Positions 31,952-43,313 are shown, counted from the stretch's first letter. The stretch is 64,000 nucleotides of DNA from Methanoculleus sediminis (GCF_001017125.1 NZ_JXOJ01000005.1:61667-125666); one strand, 5' to 3'. The notes: generated from the sequence alone by a model not told the origin. Numbers and translations: made by a program.

Positions 31952-33451
31952 TCACCCCCGCCCGGTGAGTTCCGCGAGCTCGCGGAGCCACTCGAACGGC
32001 GCACCGGCGAACTCCTCCGGCGTCATCCGCCACTCCCAGTTCCCCGTGACGGTCGAGGGGTAGTTCATCCGTGCCGCGGCGCCGAGGCCGAGGACGTCCT
32101 GCATCGGAACGATGCACGCCCGGGCGACCGAGGTCATCGCCAGCCGGACGAGTTCCCGGTGAACCCCGTCCGCCGCGACCTTCCGTCCGGCGTAGGCGAA
32201 GAACCGCTGCTTATCCTCGTCGGACGCCTCCTCCTCGAACCATCCCCGTGCCGTGTTGTTGTCGTGCGTCCCCGTGTAGCAGATGAGGTTTGGGCAGTAG
32301 TTGTGCGGGATGTGCGGGGTCTTCCCGATCCCCTCGCCGAACGCGAAGAGGAGGATCTTCATCCCCGGGAAGTCGAACCGGTCGAGGAGGGCCTGGACAG
32401 CGGGGGTGTTCGCCCCCAGGTCCTCGGCGACGATGGCAAAGCAGGGATGCTTTCTGGCGAGCGCCTCGAAGAAGTCTGCCCCCGGGCCGTTGACCCAGGT
32501 GCCGCGCTCCGCCGTCGCATCGCCCGCCGGAACCTCGTAGTAGTCGGCAAAGGCCCGGAAGTGGTCGATCCGGAAGAGATCGTAGAGTTCGCCGGACCGG
32601 GCGATCCGGCCCGCCCACCAGTCGTAACCGCGCTTTCGGAGTGCGGCCCAGTCGTAGACCGGGTTCCCCCAGAGCTGCCCGGTCCTGCTGAAGATGTCGG
32701 GCGGCACCCCCGCCACCACGGTCGGGCGGAGGTCTTCGTCCAGTTTGAAGATCCCGGGGTTCGCCCAGACGTCGACGCTGTCGTAGGCGACGTAGATCGG
32801 GATGTCGCCGATGATCTGGATGCCCCGGTCGGTGCAGTAGCGGCGGAGGGCCGACCACTGCCGGGCGGCGATGTACTGGAGGAATTTTTCTTTTAGTATC
32901 CGGTCGTCGAGCAGTTCGCGCATCTCTTTGAGGGCCTCCGGCTCCCGGGCCCGGATCTCCTCCGGCCACCGGTTCCAGGCCTGCCCGCGGAAGTGATCTT
33001 TGAGCGCGACGAAGAGCGCGTGGTCGTCGAGCCACCATTCCGCGCCGTCGCAGAACGTTTCAAACCTGCGATCCGGCCCGGAGTGCCGGAACCGCTCATG
33101 CGCAACCGCAAACAGCCGTTCGCGGTACCATGCGGCCGCCTCGTATGCCGCCCGCCCGTCCGGGAACCCGGGTGCCGGCTCCAGTTCGCTCTTCCTGATG
33201 TAGCCTTCCCGGACGAGCATCTCGGGGCTGATGAGGAGGGTGTTCATGGCAAATGCCGACGGGCTCGAGTAGGGGGAGTGGGCGTATGCGGTCTCCGTCG
33301 AATTGAGCGGCAGCATCTGCCAGTAGTGCTGCCGGGCCCGCTCAAGCGCATCGACGAACCGGTATGCCGCCGGGCCGAAATCGCCGACGCCGTACGGCGA
33401 CGGCAGGGACGTGATATGCAGGAGTATGCCGCTTCCCCGTGTCTGAATCAT
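31952..33451 (-). CDS. malQ: 4-alpha-glucanotransferase (amylomaltase, GH77)
   Basis: Transfers maltooligosaccharide segments between alpha-1,4-glucans, part of glycogen turnover. The 499-residue protein shows the GH77 landmarks in order: GSGILLHITSLPSPYGVGD, DIPIYVAYDSVDVW, FRIDHFRAF with the nucleophile Asp, IVAEDLG with the acid/base Glu, and THDNNT with the stabilising Asp. Length matches the bacterial/archaeal short form. With gpmA and the GT4/GalT genes it suggests an internal glucan store. Confidence 0.95.
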   Translation of the reverse strand: MIQTRGSGILLHITSLPSPYGVGDFGPAAYRFVDALERARQHYWQMLPLNSTETAYAHSPYSSPSAFAMNTLLISPEMLVREGYIRKSELEPAPGFPDGRAAYEAAAWYRERLFAVAHERFRHSGPDRRFETFCDGAEWWLDDHALFVALKDHFRGQAWNRWPEEIRAREPEALKEMRELLDDRILKEKFLQYIAARQWSALRRYCTDRGIQIIGDIPIYVAYDSVDVWANPGIFKLDEDLRPTVVAGVPPDIFSRTGQLWGNPVYDWAALRKRGYDWWAGRIARSGELYDLFRIDHFRAFADYYEVPAGDATAERGTWVNGPGADFFEALARKHPCFAIVAEDLGANTPAVQALLDRFDFPGMKILLFAFGEGIGKTPHIPHNYCPNLICYTGTHDNNTARGWFEEEASDEDKQRFFAYAGRKVAADGVHRELVRLAMTSVARACIVPMQDVLGLGAAARMNYPSTVTGNWEWRMTPEEFAGAPFEWLRELAELTGRG

Positions 33452-33566
33452 GCGCTGTCTCCCCCGACCGGATGATTCGCCTTTCTGGGGCGGTCTCCAC
33501 TTATAGTCTTATCCCGGCCGGGTGGTGAGTACGGTCAAATAGATCCCGCTCCATAACAGGGCCGGA

Positions 33567-33785
33567 ATGGAGGTGATCGAGACGGCGTTACCGACCGGCA
33601 TGACCAAGTCCCGTATTCAGGAATACCTCCGCGAAGCCCCCTACCCGGCGACCCGGCAGGGCCTGGTCGACCATGCCCGCGAGGCAGGTGCATCTGGAGA
33701 TATCGTGCGGGCCCTCGAACGGCTGCCCGAGAGAAGGTATGCGAATCCGGACGCCGTGATCGAGACCATCGGGATGCTGGTGTGA
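33567..33785 (+). CDS. DUF2795-family small protein
   Basis: A 72-residue helical protein. IQEYLREAPYPATRQGLVDHAREAGASGDIVRALERLPERRYANPDAVIETI is the DUF2795 signature (the ALE-LP-YxxxxEV pattern). The DUF2795 fold is a small helical bundle of unknown function. ATG 33600 is an alternative start. Confidence 0.75.
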   Translation: MEVIETALPTGMTKSRIQEYLREAPYPATRQGLVDHAREAGASGDIVRALERLPERRYANPDAVIETIGMLV

Positions 33786-33814
33786 GGAGATGGGCAGCGG
33801 CGCCCGGCCGGATA

Positions 33815-34588
33815 TCACCGTGCCGCTGCAGTCGCCGTCGCCTCCTCCCGGACGGTGAAGAGGTCGCGGAGAGTGTCTTTGATGCAGGCCTCGAAGATAT
33901 CCCGCACGTGGGTGTGGGCGATCTCGAGCCAGTCAGCCACCCCGTCCGGTGGGATGCTCTTCCCCTCCGCCAGGTAGTAGTCGATATTGAGGAGGAACGC
34001 GTTGTGTTCCGTCGATTCGGGGACGGCGTCGGTGAGTTCCACCCGGCAGTTGTCGCGGTCGTCGTGGAACGAGAACTCGCACCCGGTGATGAACCCCGCC
34101 GGCACCCGCGGGAGTTCCGGCGGGAGGGTGGGGTAGAAGGCGAAGTAGTCCGAGAGCGTCACCTCCTGCTCCGGGACCTCGATGAAGTTGACGTACCGGA
34201 GGTTCATGGTGCCGATGGCGTCGGTGCCGATGACCTCCCGGAACCGGTCGAACGCCCCGTGGATCCGCTCCGAGAAGGCTTCCCAGTGGACGTAGGGTTT
34301 CTGGCAGCTCACCGAGAGCAGGCGTGGCCCGACCTGGACAGCGCAGCCTTCGTCCTCGGCGAGAAAGATCGACCGTTCGGCGACCAGGAGTTCTTCGCGG
34401 AGCCCCTCCGGGCCGAGGAGCATCACCACCTCGCGGACGTAGCGCTGGTCGCGTTTCGGGTAGGTGTCCTTTAAGTGACTGTAGAGTATGCCGGGGTAGG
34501 TCAGGTCCCAGGGGGTGTCCTCGGGGAACCGGAACTCGCATATCACTTCGGCGGCGGGCGGGTTGACGTACTTTCTTACCTCTGCCAT
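33815..34588 (-). CDS. TIGR04255-family protein
   Basis: A 257-residue cytosolic protein of the sporadic TIGR04255 family, recognised from NPPAAEVICEFRF at the N-terminus, the central RYVNFIEVP strand, and the C-terminal IAHTHVRDIFEACIKDTLRDLF helix. The family is scattered across archaea and bacteria with unknown function and patchy distribution, consistent with exchange. Start ATG 34588 is preceded by GGGAGAAG. Confidence 0.82.
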   Translation of the reverse strand: MAEVRKYVNPPAAEVICEFRFPEDTPWDLTYPGILYSHLKDTYPKRDQRYVREVVMLLGPEGLREELLVAERSIFLAEDEGCAVQVGPRLLSVSCQKPYVHWEAFSERIHGAFDRFREVIGTDAIGTMNLRYVNFIEVPEQEVTLSDYFAFYPTLPPELPRVPAGFITGCEFSFHDDRDNCRVELTDAVPESTEHNAFLLNIDYYLAEGKSIPPDGVADWLEIAHTHVRDIFEACIKDTLRDLFTVREEATATAAAR

Positions 34589-34703
34589 ATTCTTCTCCCT
34601 CAGGGGTGCTGGATGGAAGGAGACTACTTTAAGGTGACTGCTGCCCGGCAAATACCGGGCACCATCACGATGCTTTATCTCTCGCGGCCGCTATCCGGGT
34701 GTG

Positions 34704-35270
34704 ATGGGCGAGACGTTCCGCCAGACGGTTCATCTGGTCATGGGAGTCCTCGGCGCGGCGGTGATCCTCCGCCTGGACGACCGGTGGGCGTTCGTCTTCG
34801 TGAGCGCCTTACTCGTCGCCCAGTTCCTCCTCTGCGACGCCTTCACCCGCGGCTACGACGTCCCGGTTCTCTCGCGGGTGATGGACGAGTCGGAGCGCAC
34901 CGGGAAGGTGCCGCTGAAGGGCGGGATCGCCTACGCTGCCGGCGCACTCTTCTGCCTCGCGGTCTTCGGCCGCGAGTATACCGCAATCGGCCTCGTCACG
35001 GTCGGCGTGCTCGACAGTGTCGCGACCCTCGTGGGGTTGCGGTTCGGGCGGCACACCCTCGTCGGCAGCAAATCGCTTGAGGGGACGATTGCCGGGGCGG
35101 CCGCGGCCGCGCTCGCGCTGGCATTCCTGATCCCCTGGTGGGCTGCCGCGGTCGTGGCGGCCGTTGCGGGCGTCATCGAGGCCTGCTTCCCGCTCGACGA
35201 CAACGTGGCGATTCAGGTGGGGGTGTGCGTGGTGCTGGCGGCGGTGGGGGTCGGGGTGGGGTTTGTTTGA
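34704..35270 (+). CDS. Polyprenol/dolichol kinase-like membrane protein
   Basis: A 188-residue membrane protein with about five helices. Cytoplasmic loops carry the CTP-dependent dolichol/phytol kinase signature: DESERTGKVPLKGGIAYAAG, VLDSVATLVGLRFGRH and GSKSLEGTIAG (the last two forming the D..A..G..G and KS.EG motifs). It probably phosphorylates a polyprenol or a related lipid alcohol, or acts in archaeal lipid synthesis. GTG 34701 is an alternative start, one codon earlier. Confidence 0.78.
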   Translation: MGETFRQTVHLVMGVLGAAVILRLDDRWAFVFVSALLVAQFLLCDAFTRGYDVPVLSRVMDESERTGKVPLKGGIAYAAGALFCLAVFGREYTAIGLVTVGVLDSVATLVGLRFGRHTLVGSKSLEGTIAGAAAAALALAFLIPWWAAAVVAAVAGVIEACFPLDDNVAIQVGVCVVLAAVGVGVGFV

Positions 35271-35373
35271 GGAAGGGTCTTTAATGCACGGGTTGTGCGG
35301 GAACCCAGCCTGGGAAGAGCGATGTTGTCCGACTGCGGCTGACAGGATAGGCCGGGACGATAAAAAAGCCTGG

Positions 35374-35795
35374 TACAGTGGACCGTGGGAGACTCGCACC
35401 TTTGGTGCTCGAACTCCGCCTGCCCTTCGGGCACGCATCGTTTATCGCCATGGGGGAGAGCGACTGGCCGGAGGGCAGGAGCTCGAGAAGAACGAAGTTC
35501 TTCGAGGGGACAAAGGGGAGTGCGAGCGCAGCGAGCATGAGAAACTCGAAGAGTTTCGAGGGGGGCGCGCCCCCCTCCCCACCTGACGGTGGTCGAGCTC
35601 CGGGCGTTCGCACCTAACGGTGCTCACGCTCCTGCCCTCCGGCCAGTCGCGTTCCGCCCATCGCACTCCCCGTCAGCCCCTCCTCGCACCTAACGGTGCT
35701 CACGCTCACTACGTTCGCGCCTCGCACCTTCGGTGCTCGAACTCCGCTCCTGCGGAGCGTCGTTCCCCTAATGGCGATATCCACTGGAAAGCCGT
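35374..35795. repeat. Mosaic micro-hairpin element, copy 3
   Basis: The 35271-35888 space between convergent genes holds the longest clean copy. Read on the minus strand: end TTTCCAGTGGATATCGCCATTAGGGG, hairpin GCTCC-GCA-GGAGC, GCACC-GAA-GGTGC, GCACC-GTTA-GGTGC, block GAGGGGCTGACGGGGAG, a second GCACC hairpin, G/C-run hairpin with loop GCGC, GAAACTC-TTC-GAGTTTC, GAAGAAC-TTC-GTTCTTC, TGCCC-GAA-GGGCA, then GGTCCACTGT. Bases 35666-35784 are identical, inverted, to 37655-37773; bases 35586-35682 are identical, inverted, to 63904-64000. Confidence 0.88.
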
Positions 35796-35888
35796 TGGTG
35801 AGCAGGCGTGATGAGAAAGAAGGAGCATGGTTCCCCGAGGCCCACCGGTTGGGCCCTTACGGGGCGGGAAACCCGCCCCTCTCTCTCC

Positions 35889-36257
35889 TCAGTGCTTCAC
35901 ACCCCGCTTCTTGAGTTCCTCGGACTTCTTCTTCGAGCACTCCTCGCACCGGAACTCGGGCGCCGGGTCTTTGGATTTGTCGTAATTCTTCGCCCGGACG
36001 AGGCGGTAGCCCCGGGCGACCTTCCCGCAGTCCACGCACCGGACCTCCTCTTTGACCTCCCACTGGGCGGCGAGCGTCTCGGAGGTGAAGATGAACCGGT
36101 CGACCCAGAAGAAGATGAGGCCGCCGATGAGGTTTGCGACGACGGTGGCGGCGAGCGCCCCGAGGCCCGCGAGCCAGTAGAGCACGACGGCGAGGATGGG
36201 CGTCGAGAGCTGCCACCGGACGAGATACAGGCCGTATCGCTTAAAATTTACTTCCAC
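35889..36257 (-). CDS. Two-helix membrane protein with zinc ribbon
   Basis: A 122-residue protein with two membrane helices (about 16-33 and 38-55, WQLSTPILAVVLYWLAGL and VVANLIGGLIFFWVDRF) resembling a half GtrA-like unit, followed by a cytosolic zinc ribbon (CVDCGK about residue 73 and CEECSK about 104) and a basic tail. Start is GTG 36257; a TTTTATA box lies immediately upstream, so the true start could be slightly internal. Function unknown. Confidence 0.65.
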   Translation of the reverse strand: MEVNFKRYGLYLVRWQLSTPILAVVLYWLAGLGALAATVVANLIGGLIFFWVDRFIFTSETLAAQWEVKEEVRCVDCGKVARGYRLVRAKNYDKSKDPAPEFRCEECSKKKSEELKKRGVKH

Positions 36258-36348
36258 GTATAAAATTCGGCGGGCGACCTCATAAAACCGGGGTCGGCAT
36301 CAGTACCCCGCTAACGATCTTGAGGGAGTTCCCGCGAGGTCAAACCAC

Positions 36349-36486
36349 CGATCTTTCTTCGCACCTCTCGGTGCTCATGCTCTTGTCGTTCCGACAGTCG
36401 CACTTCGCGTCCTTCGCGGCTTCGCGCGAGCTAACCGGAATAGGCAACAATACGGTCTCACGCGAAGAACGCGAAGTCGCGAATGC
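36349..36486. repeat. Micro-hairpin pair plus long TTCGCG hairpin
   Basis: The 36258-36523 gap holds GCACC-TCTC-GGTGC and GTCG-TTC-CGAC, then a longer hairpin. Its arms are CTTCGCG...GCTTCGCGCGAG and CTCACGCGAAGAACGCGAAG, around a 26 nt loop with AATAGGCAACAAT. The same arm sequence and an equally long, similar loop recur at 47806-47875. Confidence 0.75.
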
Positions 36487-36523
36487 CGGTGCCCGGGTAC
36501 TGCTGACTCCGCGTTTAAACTTG

Positions 36524-37477
36524 TCACCCGAGCACAAGGATCCGGCGGGTCAGGCTCTTGTGCACCCGCTGCTCGTGCTCCTGCAGGACGGTGAAGTGGC
36601 GGGCGGCGATCGGCGTGATGTCGCGATGCGTGACGACGACCGCGCGCCTCCCCGGCCGGAGGATGCGCCGGATCTCCGCAAGCGATCCGTCGTAGAGCCG
36701 GTCCATGCTCTCTCCGTGGATCCGGACCGACTGGCCGTAGGGGAGGTCGGTCACGACCGAATCAAGCGCCCCGTCGCAGACCGGGACCGCCGTGGCGTCG
36801 GCGATCAGCACGTCCGAATCCGGGAGGTTCTGCCGGTAGCCGTCGACCATCGCGGGGTCGAAGTCGCTCCCGAGGATCCGGACGCCGATCTCCCGGGCCT
36901 CGAGGAGGATCCCGCCGGTGCCGCAGAAGGGGTCGAAGACCGTCTCGCCGGGGCGGACGAGGGAGATGTTGACGAGCGCCCGGGCCATCCGGGGCATCAT
37001 CACGCCGGGGTGGAAGAACGGCCGGCGCATGGGGTTCCGCGCCTCGAACGCCCCCCGGTCGATCTTCAGGATGACGCGGCCGAAGTAGCAGCGGTCTTCC
37101 GAGACGACGGCGCGGTACTCCTCGATCGGATCGCGGAGCGAGACCGGGCCGGCGATCAGGCTCCCGATCAGCTTTTCCAGGTCGAGCCGCTCGATATCCA
37201 TCCTGCTCCCCTGGATCATCTTCCCCCGGCCGACGAACGGTTTTTCGGTCGTTATCGCAAGGTCCCGGAGGAGATGCTCAAACGCCGCCCTGGTTGCCTC
37301 GCACTCCCCGAGGTACTCCATCACCACGTGCGTCAGGGCAAGCCGCCCGGCGATCTGGGGGTCCGGGCACTCGGCGACCGCGACCTGGATCCGCCGGTCG
37401 AGCACCGTGCCCACGCACTCAAGTTCCATGGCCGGGAGGTCGGGGTGCTCGCCGGAGAGTTCGAAGAGCAGCTTCAT
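36524..37477 (-). CDS. tRNA (guanine(10)-N2)-dimethyltransferase (Trm-G10)
   Basis: Archaeal enzyme making N2-methyl/dimethylguanosine at tRNA position 10. The 317-residue protein has an N-terminal THUMP-like part (about 1-140), then a Rossmann methyltransferase: motif I DPFCGTGGILLEA, motif II around GSDFDPAMV, and the catalytic DLPYGQS motif (D/N-PPY variant with Leu), typical of the Trm-G10/Trm11 group. It lies between two repeat islands and is not obviously in an operon. Confidence 0.9.
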   Translation of the reverse strand: MKLLFELSGEHPDLPAMELECVGTVLDRRIQVAVAECPDPQIAGRLALTHVVMEYLGECEATRAAFEHLLRDLAITTEKPFVGRGKMIQGSRMDIERLDLEKLIGSLIAGPVSLRDPIEEYRAVVSEDRCYFGRVILKIDRGAFEARNPMRRPFFHPGVMMPRMARALVNISLVRPGETVFDPFCGTGGILLEAREIGVRILGSDFDPAMVDGYRQNLPDSDVLIADATAVPVCDGALDSVVTDLPYGQSVRIHGESMDRLYDGSLAEIRRILRPGRRAVVVTHRDITPIAARHFTVLQEHEQRVHKSLTRRILVLG

Positions 37478-37635
37478 TCCTATGGTATTGGGGGCGCGGG
37501 GCGATAAAGCGGGGGGATGGGGTGTCTTAAAACTGGTATCCGATAGATTGGTCAGGATAATTATCGCTTGTTGCTATTGTGGTCTGGTGCAGTGCAAAGG
37601 GTTCCACAGTGCATTAGTTCTGGTGCGTTTACATA

Positions 37636-37884
37636 CCCCGGGCACGGATTTCCTGTGGATATCGCCATTAGGGGAACGACGCTCCGCAGGAGCGGAGTTC
37701 GAGCACCGAAGGTGCGAGGCGCGAACGTAGTGAGCGTGAGCACCGTTAGGTGCGAGGAGGGGCTGACGGGGAGGGGGGAGTATTCCCCCCTCGAAACTCT
37801 TCGAGTTTCTCATGCTCGCTGCGCTCGCACTCCCCTTTGTCCCCACCCCCCTCTCGGGGATAGCCACCACGGTCCACTGTATCG
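37636..37884. repeat. Mosaic micro-hairpin element, copy 4
   Basis: The 37478-38032 stretch has no gene. Read on the plus strand the element starts GCACGGATTTCCTGTGGATATCGCCATTAGGGG. Bases 37655-37773 are identical to copy 3 (inverted). A G/C-run hairpin with loop GTAT follows, then GAAACTC-TTC-GAGTTTC and the same CATGCTCGCTGCGCTCGCACTCCCC spacer block as copy 3, ending GGTCCACTGT at about 37875-37884. It lacks the TGCCC, GAAGAAC and second GCACC hairpin modules. 37885-38032 shows nothing further. Confidence 0.88.
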
Positions 37885-38032
37885 GGCTTTGTCCTTGCAT
37901 CTGCTGTTTCCGTGGTCATTCATCACACATCCAACTGTTTTCCCAGCAAATGCGACCCACTGCCCTCTCGGATCAAGAAGTATGCCTAAAGTGGGATCTA
38001 AAAAGAGAGACAGCCGGTGAAGGAGTCTTCCC

Positions 38033-39178
38033 TCACTTCACCGACTCTTTCACCTTGTCGACGACGTCCTGGAAGAAGCCCTTGCCCTTCTTCGCGGAGG
38101 GCTTGTGCCCCTCGATCTCGAGCAGCCGTGCATAGAGTTCGCGCTCCTCCTCCGTCAGGCGGTCGGGCACGACGATGTGCACCCGCACCAGCATGTCGCC
38201 GGGCCTCGTCTGCCACCGCACGCCCTCGCCCGGGATCTTCAGCCCGGTGTTGTGCTGCACGCCGGCGGGGATGTCGAGGACGACCGTGCGCCCGTCGATC
38301 GTCCGCACCTCGACCTCGGAGCCCAGCGCCGCCTGGGCCGGGGTGACATCGACCGTCGTCTCCAGATCGTCGCCCCGCCGGGTGAACGACCGGTGCGGCG
38401 CGACGCTGATCTCGATGTAGAGGTCTCCCGGCGGCGCACCGTAATCCCCGGCGTCGCCGTAGCCCTCCATCCGGAGGCGCATGCCCGTATCCACGCCCGG
38501 CGGGATCCTGACCTTCACCGTCTGCCGGGCACGCCGGTGCCCCGTTCCGCCGCAAGCCTTGCACCGGGTCTCGGGAACCCTTCCCCGGCCGCCGCAGGCG
38601 GTGCAGGGCATCATCCGGACGAAGTTCCCGAAGATGGACTGGCTCACCTGCCGCATCTGGCCGCTGCCGCCGCAGGTCGGACAGGTGGTGGTCTTCTTCG
38701 TCTCGCTCCCCGACCCGTCGCACTCCGGACAGGGCTCGACGTGGTCGACGCCGACCTCCTTTTCGGTTCCGAGCGCCGCCTCCTCGAGCGTGATGCGCAT
38801 CTTCATCAGGAGGTCGGCACCGGGGCGCGGGCCGGCACGCTGCCTGCCCCCGCCGCCGCCGAAGAAGGTCTCGAAGATGTCCCCGAACCCGGAGAAGTCG
38901 GCGCTGAAGCCGCCGGAGTACCCGCCGCCGCCGGCATACGAGCCCTTTGACGCGCTGCTGTAGGCCTCGTGCCCCATATTGTCGTACTGGGCGCGTTTCT
39001 GCTCATCCGAGAGGACGCTGTAGGCCTCGTTGATCTTCTTGAACTTCTCCTCGGCCCCCGGCTCTTTGCAGACGTCGGGGTGGTATTTTCGCGCCAGGTT
39101 CCGGTAGGCTTTTTTGATCTCCGCGTCATTGGCGTCACGGGATACGCCGAGGATATCATAGTAGCTGTCCGGACCCAT
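38033..39178 (-). CDS. dnaJ: Chaperone protein DnaJ
   Basis: Hsp40 co-chaperone stimulating DnaK ATPase. The 381-residue protein has the J domain with KYHPDV (HPD motif) at about residues 5-70, a G/F-rich region, and a zinc-binding domain with four CxxCxGxG repeats ([32 protein letters not shown]), then the C-terminal substrate domain. It is the last gene of grpE-dnaK-dnaJ, starting 5 nt after dnaK ends. The set is bacterial in origin; several methanogens carry it. Confidence 0.97.
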   Translation of the reverse strand: MGPDSYYDILGVSRDANDAEIKKAYRNLARKYHPDVCKEPGAEEKFKKINEAYSVLSDEQKRAQYDNMGHEAYSSASKGSYAGGGGYSGGFSADFSGFGDIFETFFGGGGGRQRAGPRPGADLLMKMRITLEEAALGTEKEVGVDHVEPCPECDGSGSETKKTTTCPTCGGSGQMRQVSQSIFGNFVRMMPCTACGGRGRVPETRCKACGGTGHRRARQTVKVRIPPGVDTGMRLRMEGYGDAGDYGAPPGDLYIEISVAPHRSFTRRGDDLETTVDVTPAQAALGSEVEVRTIDGRTVVLDIPAGVQHNTGLKIPGEGVRWQTRPGDMLVRVHIVVPDRLTEEERELYARLLEIEGHKPSAKKGKGFFQDVVDKVKESVK

Positions 39179-39183
39179 TTACC

Positions 39184-41013
39184 TCACTCTTTGACTTCGT
39201 AGTCGGCATCGACGACGTTATCGTCCTTTTTTGCGGCTCCCTCCGCCTGCTGCTGCTGGGCGGCGGCCGCCTGTGCCTGCTGGTACATCTTCGTCGTGAG
39301 TGCATATACCGCTTCGGTCAGGGCATCCATCTTCTGCTTGATCGCCTCGAGGTCGTCGCCCTCGAGCGTCTTCTTGAGGTCGGCGATCGCGCTCTCGATC
39401 TTCTCCCTGTCCGCGGCCTCGATCGACTCGCCCGCATCCTTCATCGCCCGCTCGGCGGTGAAGATCGCGGTGTCGGCGGTGTTCCTGAGTTCGATCTCCT
39501 CGCGATTCTTCTGGTCTTCCGCCTCGAACTTCTTCGCGTCGTCCATCATCCGCTGGATCTCGGCTTCGGACGGGCGGGAGTCCTGCGGCTTGATGGTGAT
39601 CGACTGCTCGTTCCCCGTGCCGAGGTCCTTGGCCGAGACGTGGACGATACCGTTTGCGTCGATATCGAACGTGACCTCGATCTGCGGGATGCCACGCGGC
39701 GCCGGCGGGATGCCGGTGAGCTGGAACCGGCCGAGCGTGAAGTTGTCCTTCGCGAGCGCCCGCTCGCCCTGCATCACGTGGATCTCCACCGAGGTCTGGC
39801 CGTCGGCGGCGGTCGAGAAGATCTGGCTCTTCCTCGTCGGGATGGTGGTGTTGCGCTCGATGAGCTTCGTCGCGATGCCGCCGAGCGTCTCGATCCCGAG
39901 CGAGAGCGGGGTCACGTCGAGGAGCAGCACGTCCTTCGTCTCGCCGGTCAGCACGCCCGCCTGGATGGCGGCGCCGAGGGCGACGCACTCGTCGGGGTTG
40001 ATCCCTTTGTCGGGCTCCTTCTTGAGAACCTTCTTCACGGTCTCCTGGACGAGCGGGACACGGGTCGAACCTCCGACGAGGAGGACGTGGTCGATATCGT
40101 CGGCGCCCAGTTTTGCGTCGGAGAGCGCCTGCTTCACCGGCCCGAGGGTCGAGTCGACGAGGTCGCCGATGAGCTGCTCGAACTTCGCCCGGGTCAGATC
40201 GATGTCCAGGAACTTGGGTCCGCTCTCCGTCGTGGTGATGTAGGGAAGGTTGATGTTGGTCTTCTGGACGGTGGAGAGCTCGATCTTCGCGTTCTCGGCC
40301 GCGTCGCGCAGCCGCTGCATGGCGACCGGGTCATTCCGGAGGTTGATCCCCTCCTTCTTTCTGAACTCCTCGACCAGGTAATCGATGACCCTCGTATCGA
40401 AGTCGTCGCCGCCGAGGCGGTTGTTGCCTGCGGTCGACTTGACCTCGAAGACGCCGTCGCCGAGCTGGAGGATCGAGACATCGAACGTCCCGCCGCCGAG
40501 ATCGTAGACGAGCACCGTAGAGTCGCCTTCCCTGTCGATGCCGTAGGCGAGCGCGCTCGCGGTCGGCTCGTTGATGATCCGGAGCACCTCGAGGCCGGCG
40601 ATCGTCCCTGCGTCCTTCGTCGCCTGCCGCTGGGCGTCGTTGAAGTAGGCGGGCACCGTGATGACGGCTTTCGCGATCTTCTCGCCGAGATACTCCTCCG
40701 CGTCCAGTTTCATCTTCTGGAGGATCATCGCGGAGATCTCCTGCGGGGTGTAGGTCTTGTCCCCGATGGTGACCTTCTCGTTCGTGCCCATCCTGCGCTT
40801 GATCGACTGGATGGTGCGGTTCGGGTTGGTGATCGCCTGCCGTTTCGCGACGTTGCCGACCAGCCGCTCGCCCTCCTTGGAGAACGCTACGACCGACGGG
40901 GTGGTTCTGCCGCCTTCGGCGTTGGCGATGACCGTCGCCCGCCCGCCTTCCATGATTGCCATGCACGAGTTGGTTGTCCCAAGATCGATACCCAGAACTT
41001 TTTCCGAAACCAT
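39184..41013 (-). CDS. dnaK: Chaperone protein DnaK (Hsp70)
   Basis: ATP-dependent Hsp70 chaperone, 609 residues. Nucleotide-binding domain motifs are [10 protein letters not shown] at the N-terminus, [12 protein letters not shown] and [12 protein letters not shown]; the substrate domain follows from about 370 and a helical lid ends in a Q/A-rich tail and acidic VKE. ATG 41013 has a GGAGGAATAA ribosome site inside the end of grpE. The length is close to the short Gram-positive-like DnaK type. Confidence 0.97.
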   Translation of the reverse strand: MVSEKVLGIDLGTTNSCMAIMEGGRATVIANAEGGRTTPSVVAFSKEGERLVGNVAKRQAITNPNRTIQSIKRRMGTNEKVTIGDKTYTPQEISAMILQKMKLDAEEYLGEKIAKAVITVPAYFNDAQRQATKDAGTIAGLEVLRIINEPTASALAYGIDREGDSTVLVYDLGGGTFDVSILQLGDGVFEVKSTAGNNRLGGDDFDTRVIDYLVEEFRKKEGINLRNDPVAMQRLRDAAENAKIELSTVQKTNINLPYITTTESGPKFLDIDLTRAKFEQLIGDLVDSTLGPVKQALSDAKLGADDIDHVLLVGGSTRVPLVQETVKKVLKKEPDKGINPDECVALGAAIQAGVLTGETKDVLLLDVTPLSLGIETLGGIATKLIERNTTIPTRKSQIFSTAADGQTSVEIHVMQGERALAKDNFTLGRFQLTGIPPAPRGIPQIEVTFDIDANGIVHVSAKDLGTGNEQSITIKPQDSRPSEAEIQRMMDDAKKFEAEDQKNREEIELRNTADTAIFTAERAMKDAGESIEAADREKIESAIADLKKTLEGDDLEAIKQKMDALTEAVYALTTKMYQQAQAAAAQQQQAEGAAKKDDNVVDADYEVKE

Positions 41014-41017
41014 TCTG

Positions 41018-41527
41018 TTATTCCTCCATTCCTTTAGATACTACGACTTTTGCGCATCTGATGACCTTGTCCTGCATACAGTATCCGCGGACGGCCTCGT
41101 CGATCACGGTCCCCTCCCCGGCATCCGAAGGGACGTAGGCAATCGCCTCGTGCCGTTCGGGGTCGAAAGGAAGGTTCCGGCATTCGATAGGTGTGATGCC
41201 GTGCCGCTCGAGGATGGTCGTGAAGAGTTTCCTGATCTGTTCCATCCCTTCCGGGAGGCCTGCACCCTCGGCTTTCTCCGCCCGCTCGAAGTTGTCGACG
41301 ACCTCGAGCAACTCCACCGCGAAGTTCTCGATGGCGAACGATGTACGGGTATCGAGCTCCCGGTCCATCCTTTTGCGGTAGTTGTCGAAATCCGCCGCAA
41401 GGCGCAGATAACGGCTGTTAAGGTCGTCATATGCTTTTTGCAGCTCTTCAAGCGCCGGAGATGCTGCATCCGCCTCGTTTGCGAGATTCTGTTGCTTCTC
41501 GTTTGGTTCGGATGTATCCTCCTTCAT
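41018..41527 (-). CDS. grpE: Nucleotide exchange factor GrpE
   Basis: Promotes ADP release from DnaK. The 169-residue protein has the long N-terminal coiled coil ([32 protein letters not shown]) and the C-terminal beta-wing region with [14 protein letters not shown] and [17 protein letters not shown] 41527 is used; a TTG six codons upstream is possible. TATA-like AATAAATAATC at about 41570-41580 (minus strand) gives a leader of roughly 20 nt. No CIRCE element is present. Confidence 0.94.
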   Translation of the reverse strand: MKEDTSEPNEKQQNLANEADAASPALEELQKAYDDLNSRYLRLAADFDNYRKRMDRELDTRTSFAIENFAVELLEVVDNFERAEKAEGAGLPEGMEQIRKLFTTILERHGITPIECRNLPFDPERHEAIAYVPSDAGEGTVIDEAVRGYCMQDKVIRCAKVVVSKGMEE

Positions 41528-41828
41528 ACGCCTAACCTGCTTCAAAACGATGTAATGGAGTTGTTCGATTATTTATTGTAATGTGGTTCTATATAATATT
41601 AACTCAAACTGCAGAAATCCGCCTCCGGTAGTGTGCCGGATTTCCGATTGGACATCCGTTCTCCGGTATTCTCCCCTTGGTATCCGAATCCGCGTGAGGT
41701 GCGGCGCCCTCCTCTCCCGTCATGCCCGCGTTCCCCATGACAGGGCCTGCTGTTTTCCTGCCGGGGAAAACGCGTCCGGTTCTGCAGGCAGCGCCAGATA
41801 TATCTTTCTACCCCTCTCATGTGTACCC
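41528..41828. promoter_or_regulatory. Divergent promoter region, grpE operon and purH
   Basis: The 301-nt space holds no gene. AATAAATAATC (41570-41580) and ATTATATAG (about 41590-41598), both on the minus strand, are TATA-like elements for the chaperone operon. AGATATATC at 41796-41804 lies 25-33 nt before purH ATG 41829. The central part has no recognisable feature. Confidence 0.5.

Positions 41829-43313
<1,485 letters not shown>

Noticed and set aside
35374..35795. Insertion sequence with transposase
   Set aside because: No coding region with DDE or Y1 motifs; only structured non-coding sequence.
41528..41583. CIRCE heat-shock operator before grpE
   Set aside because: No TTAGCACTC-N9-GAGTGCTAA dyad is present in the region.
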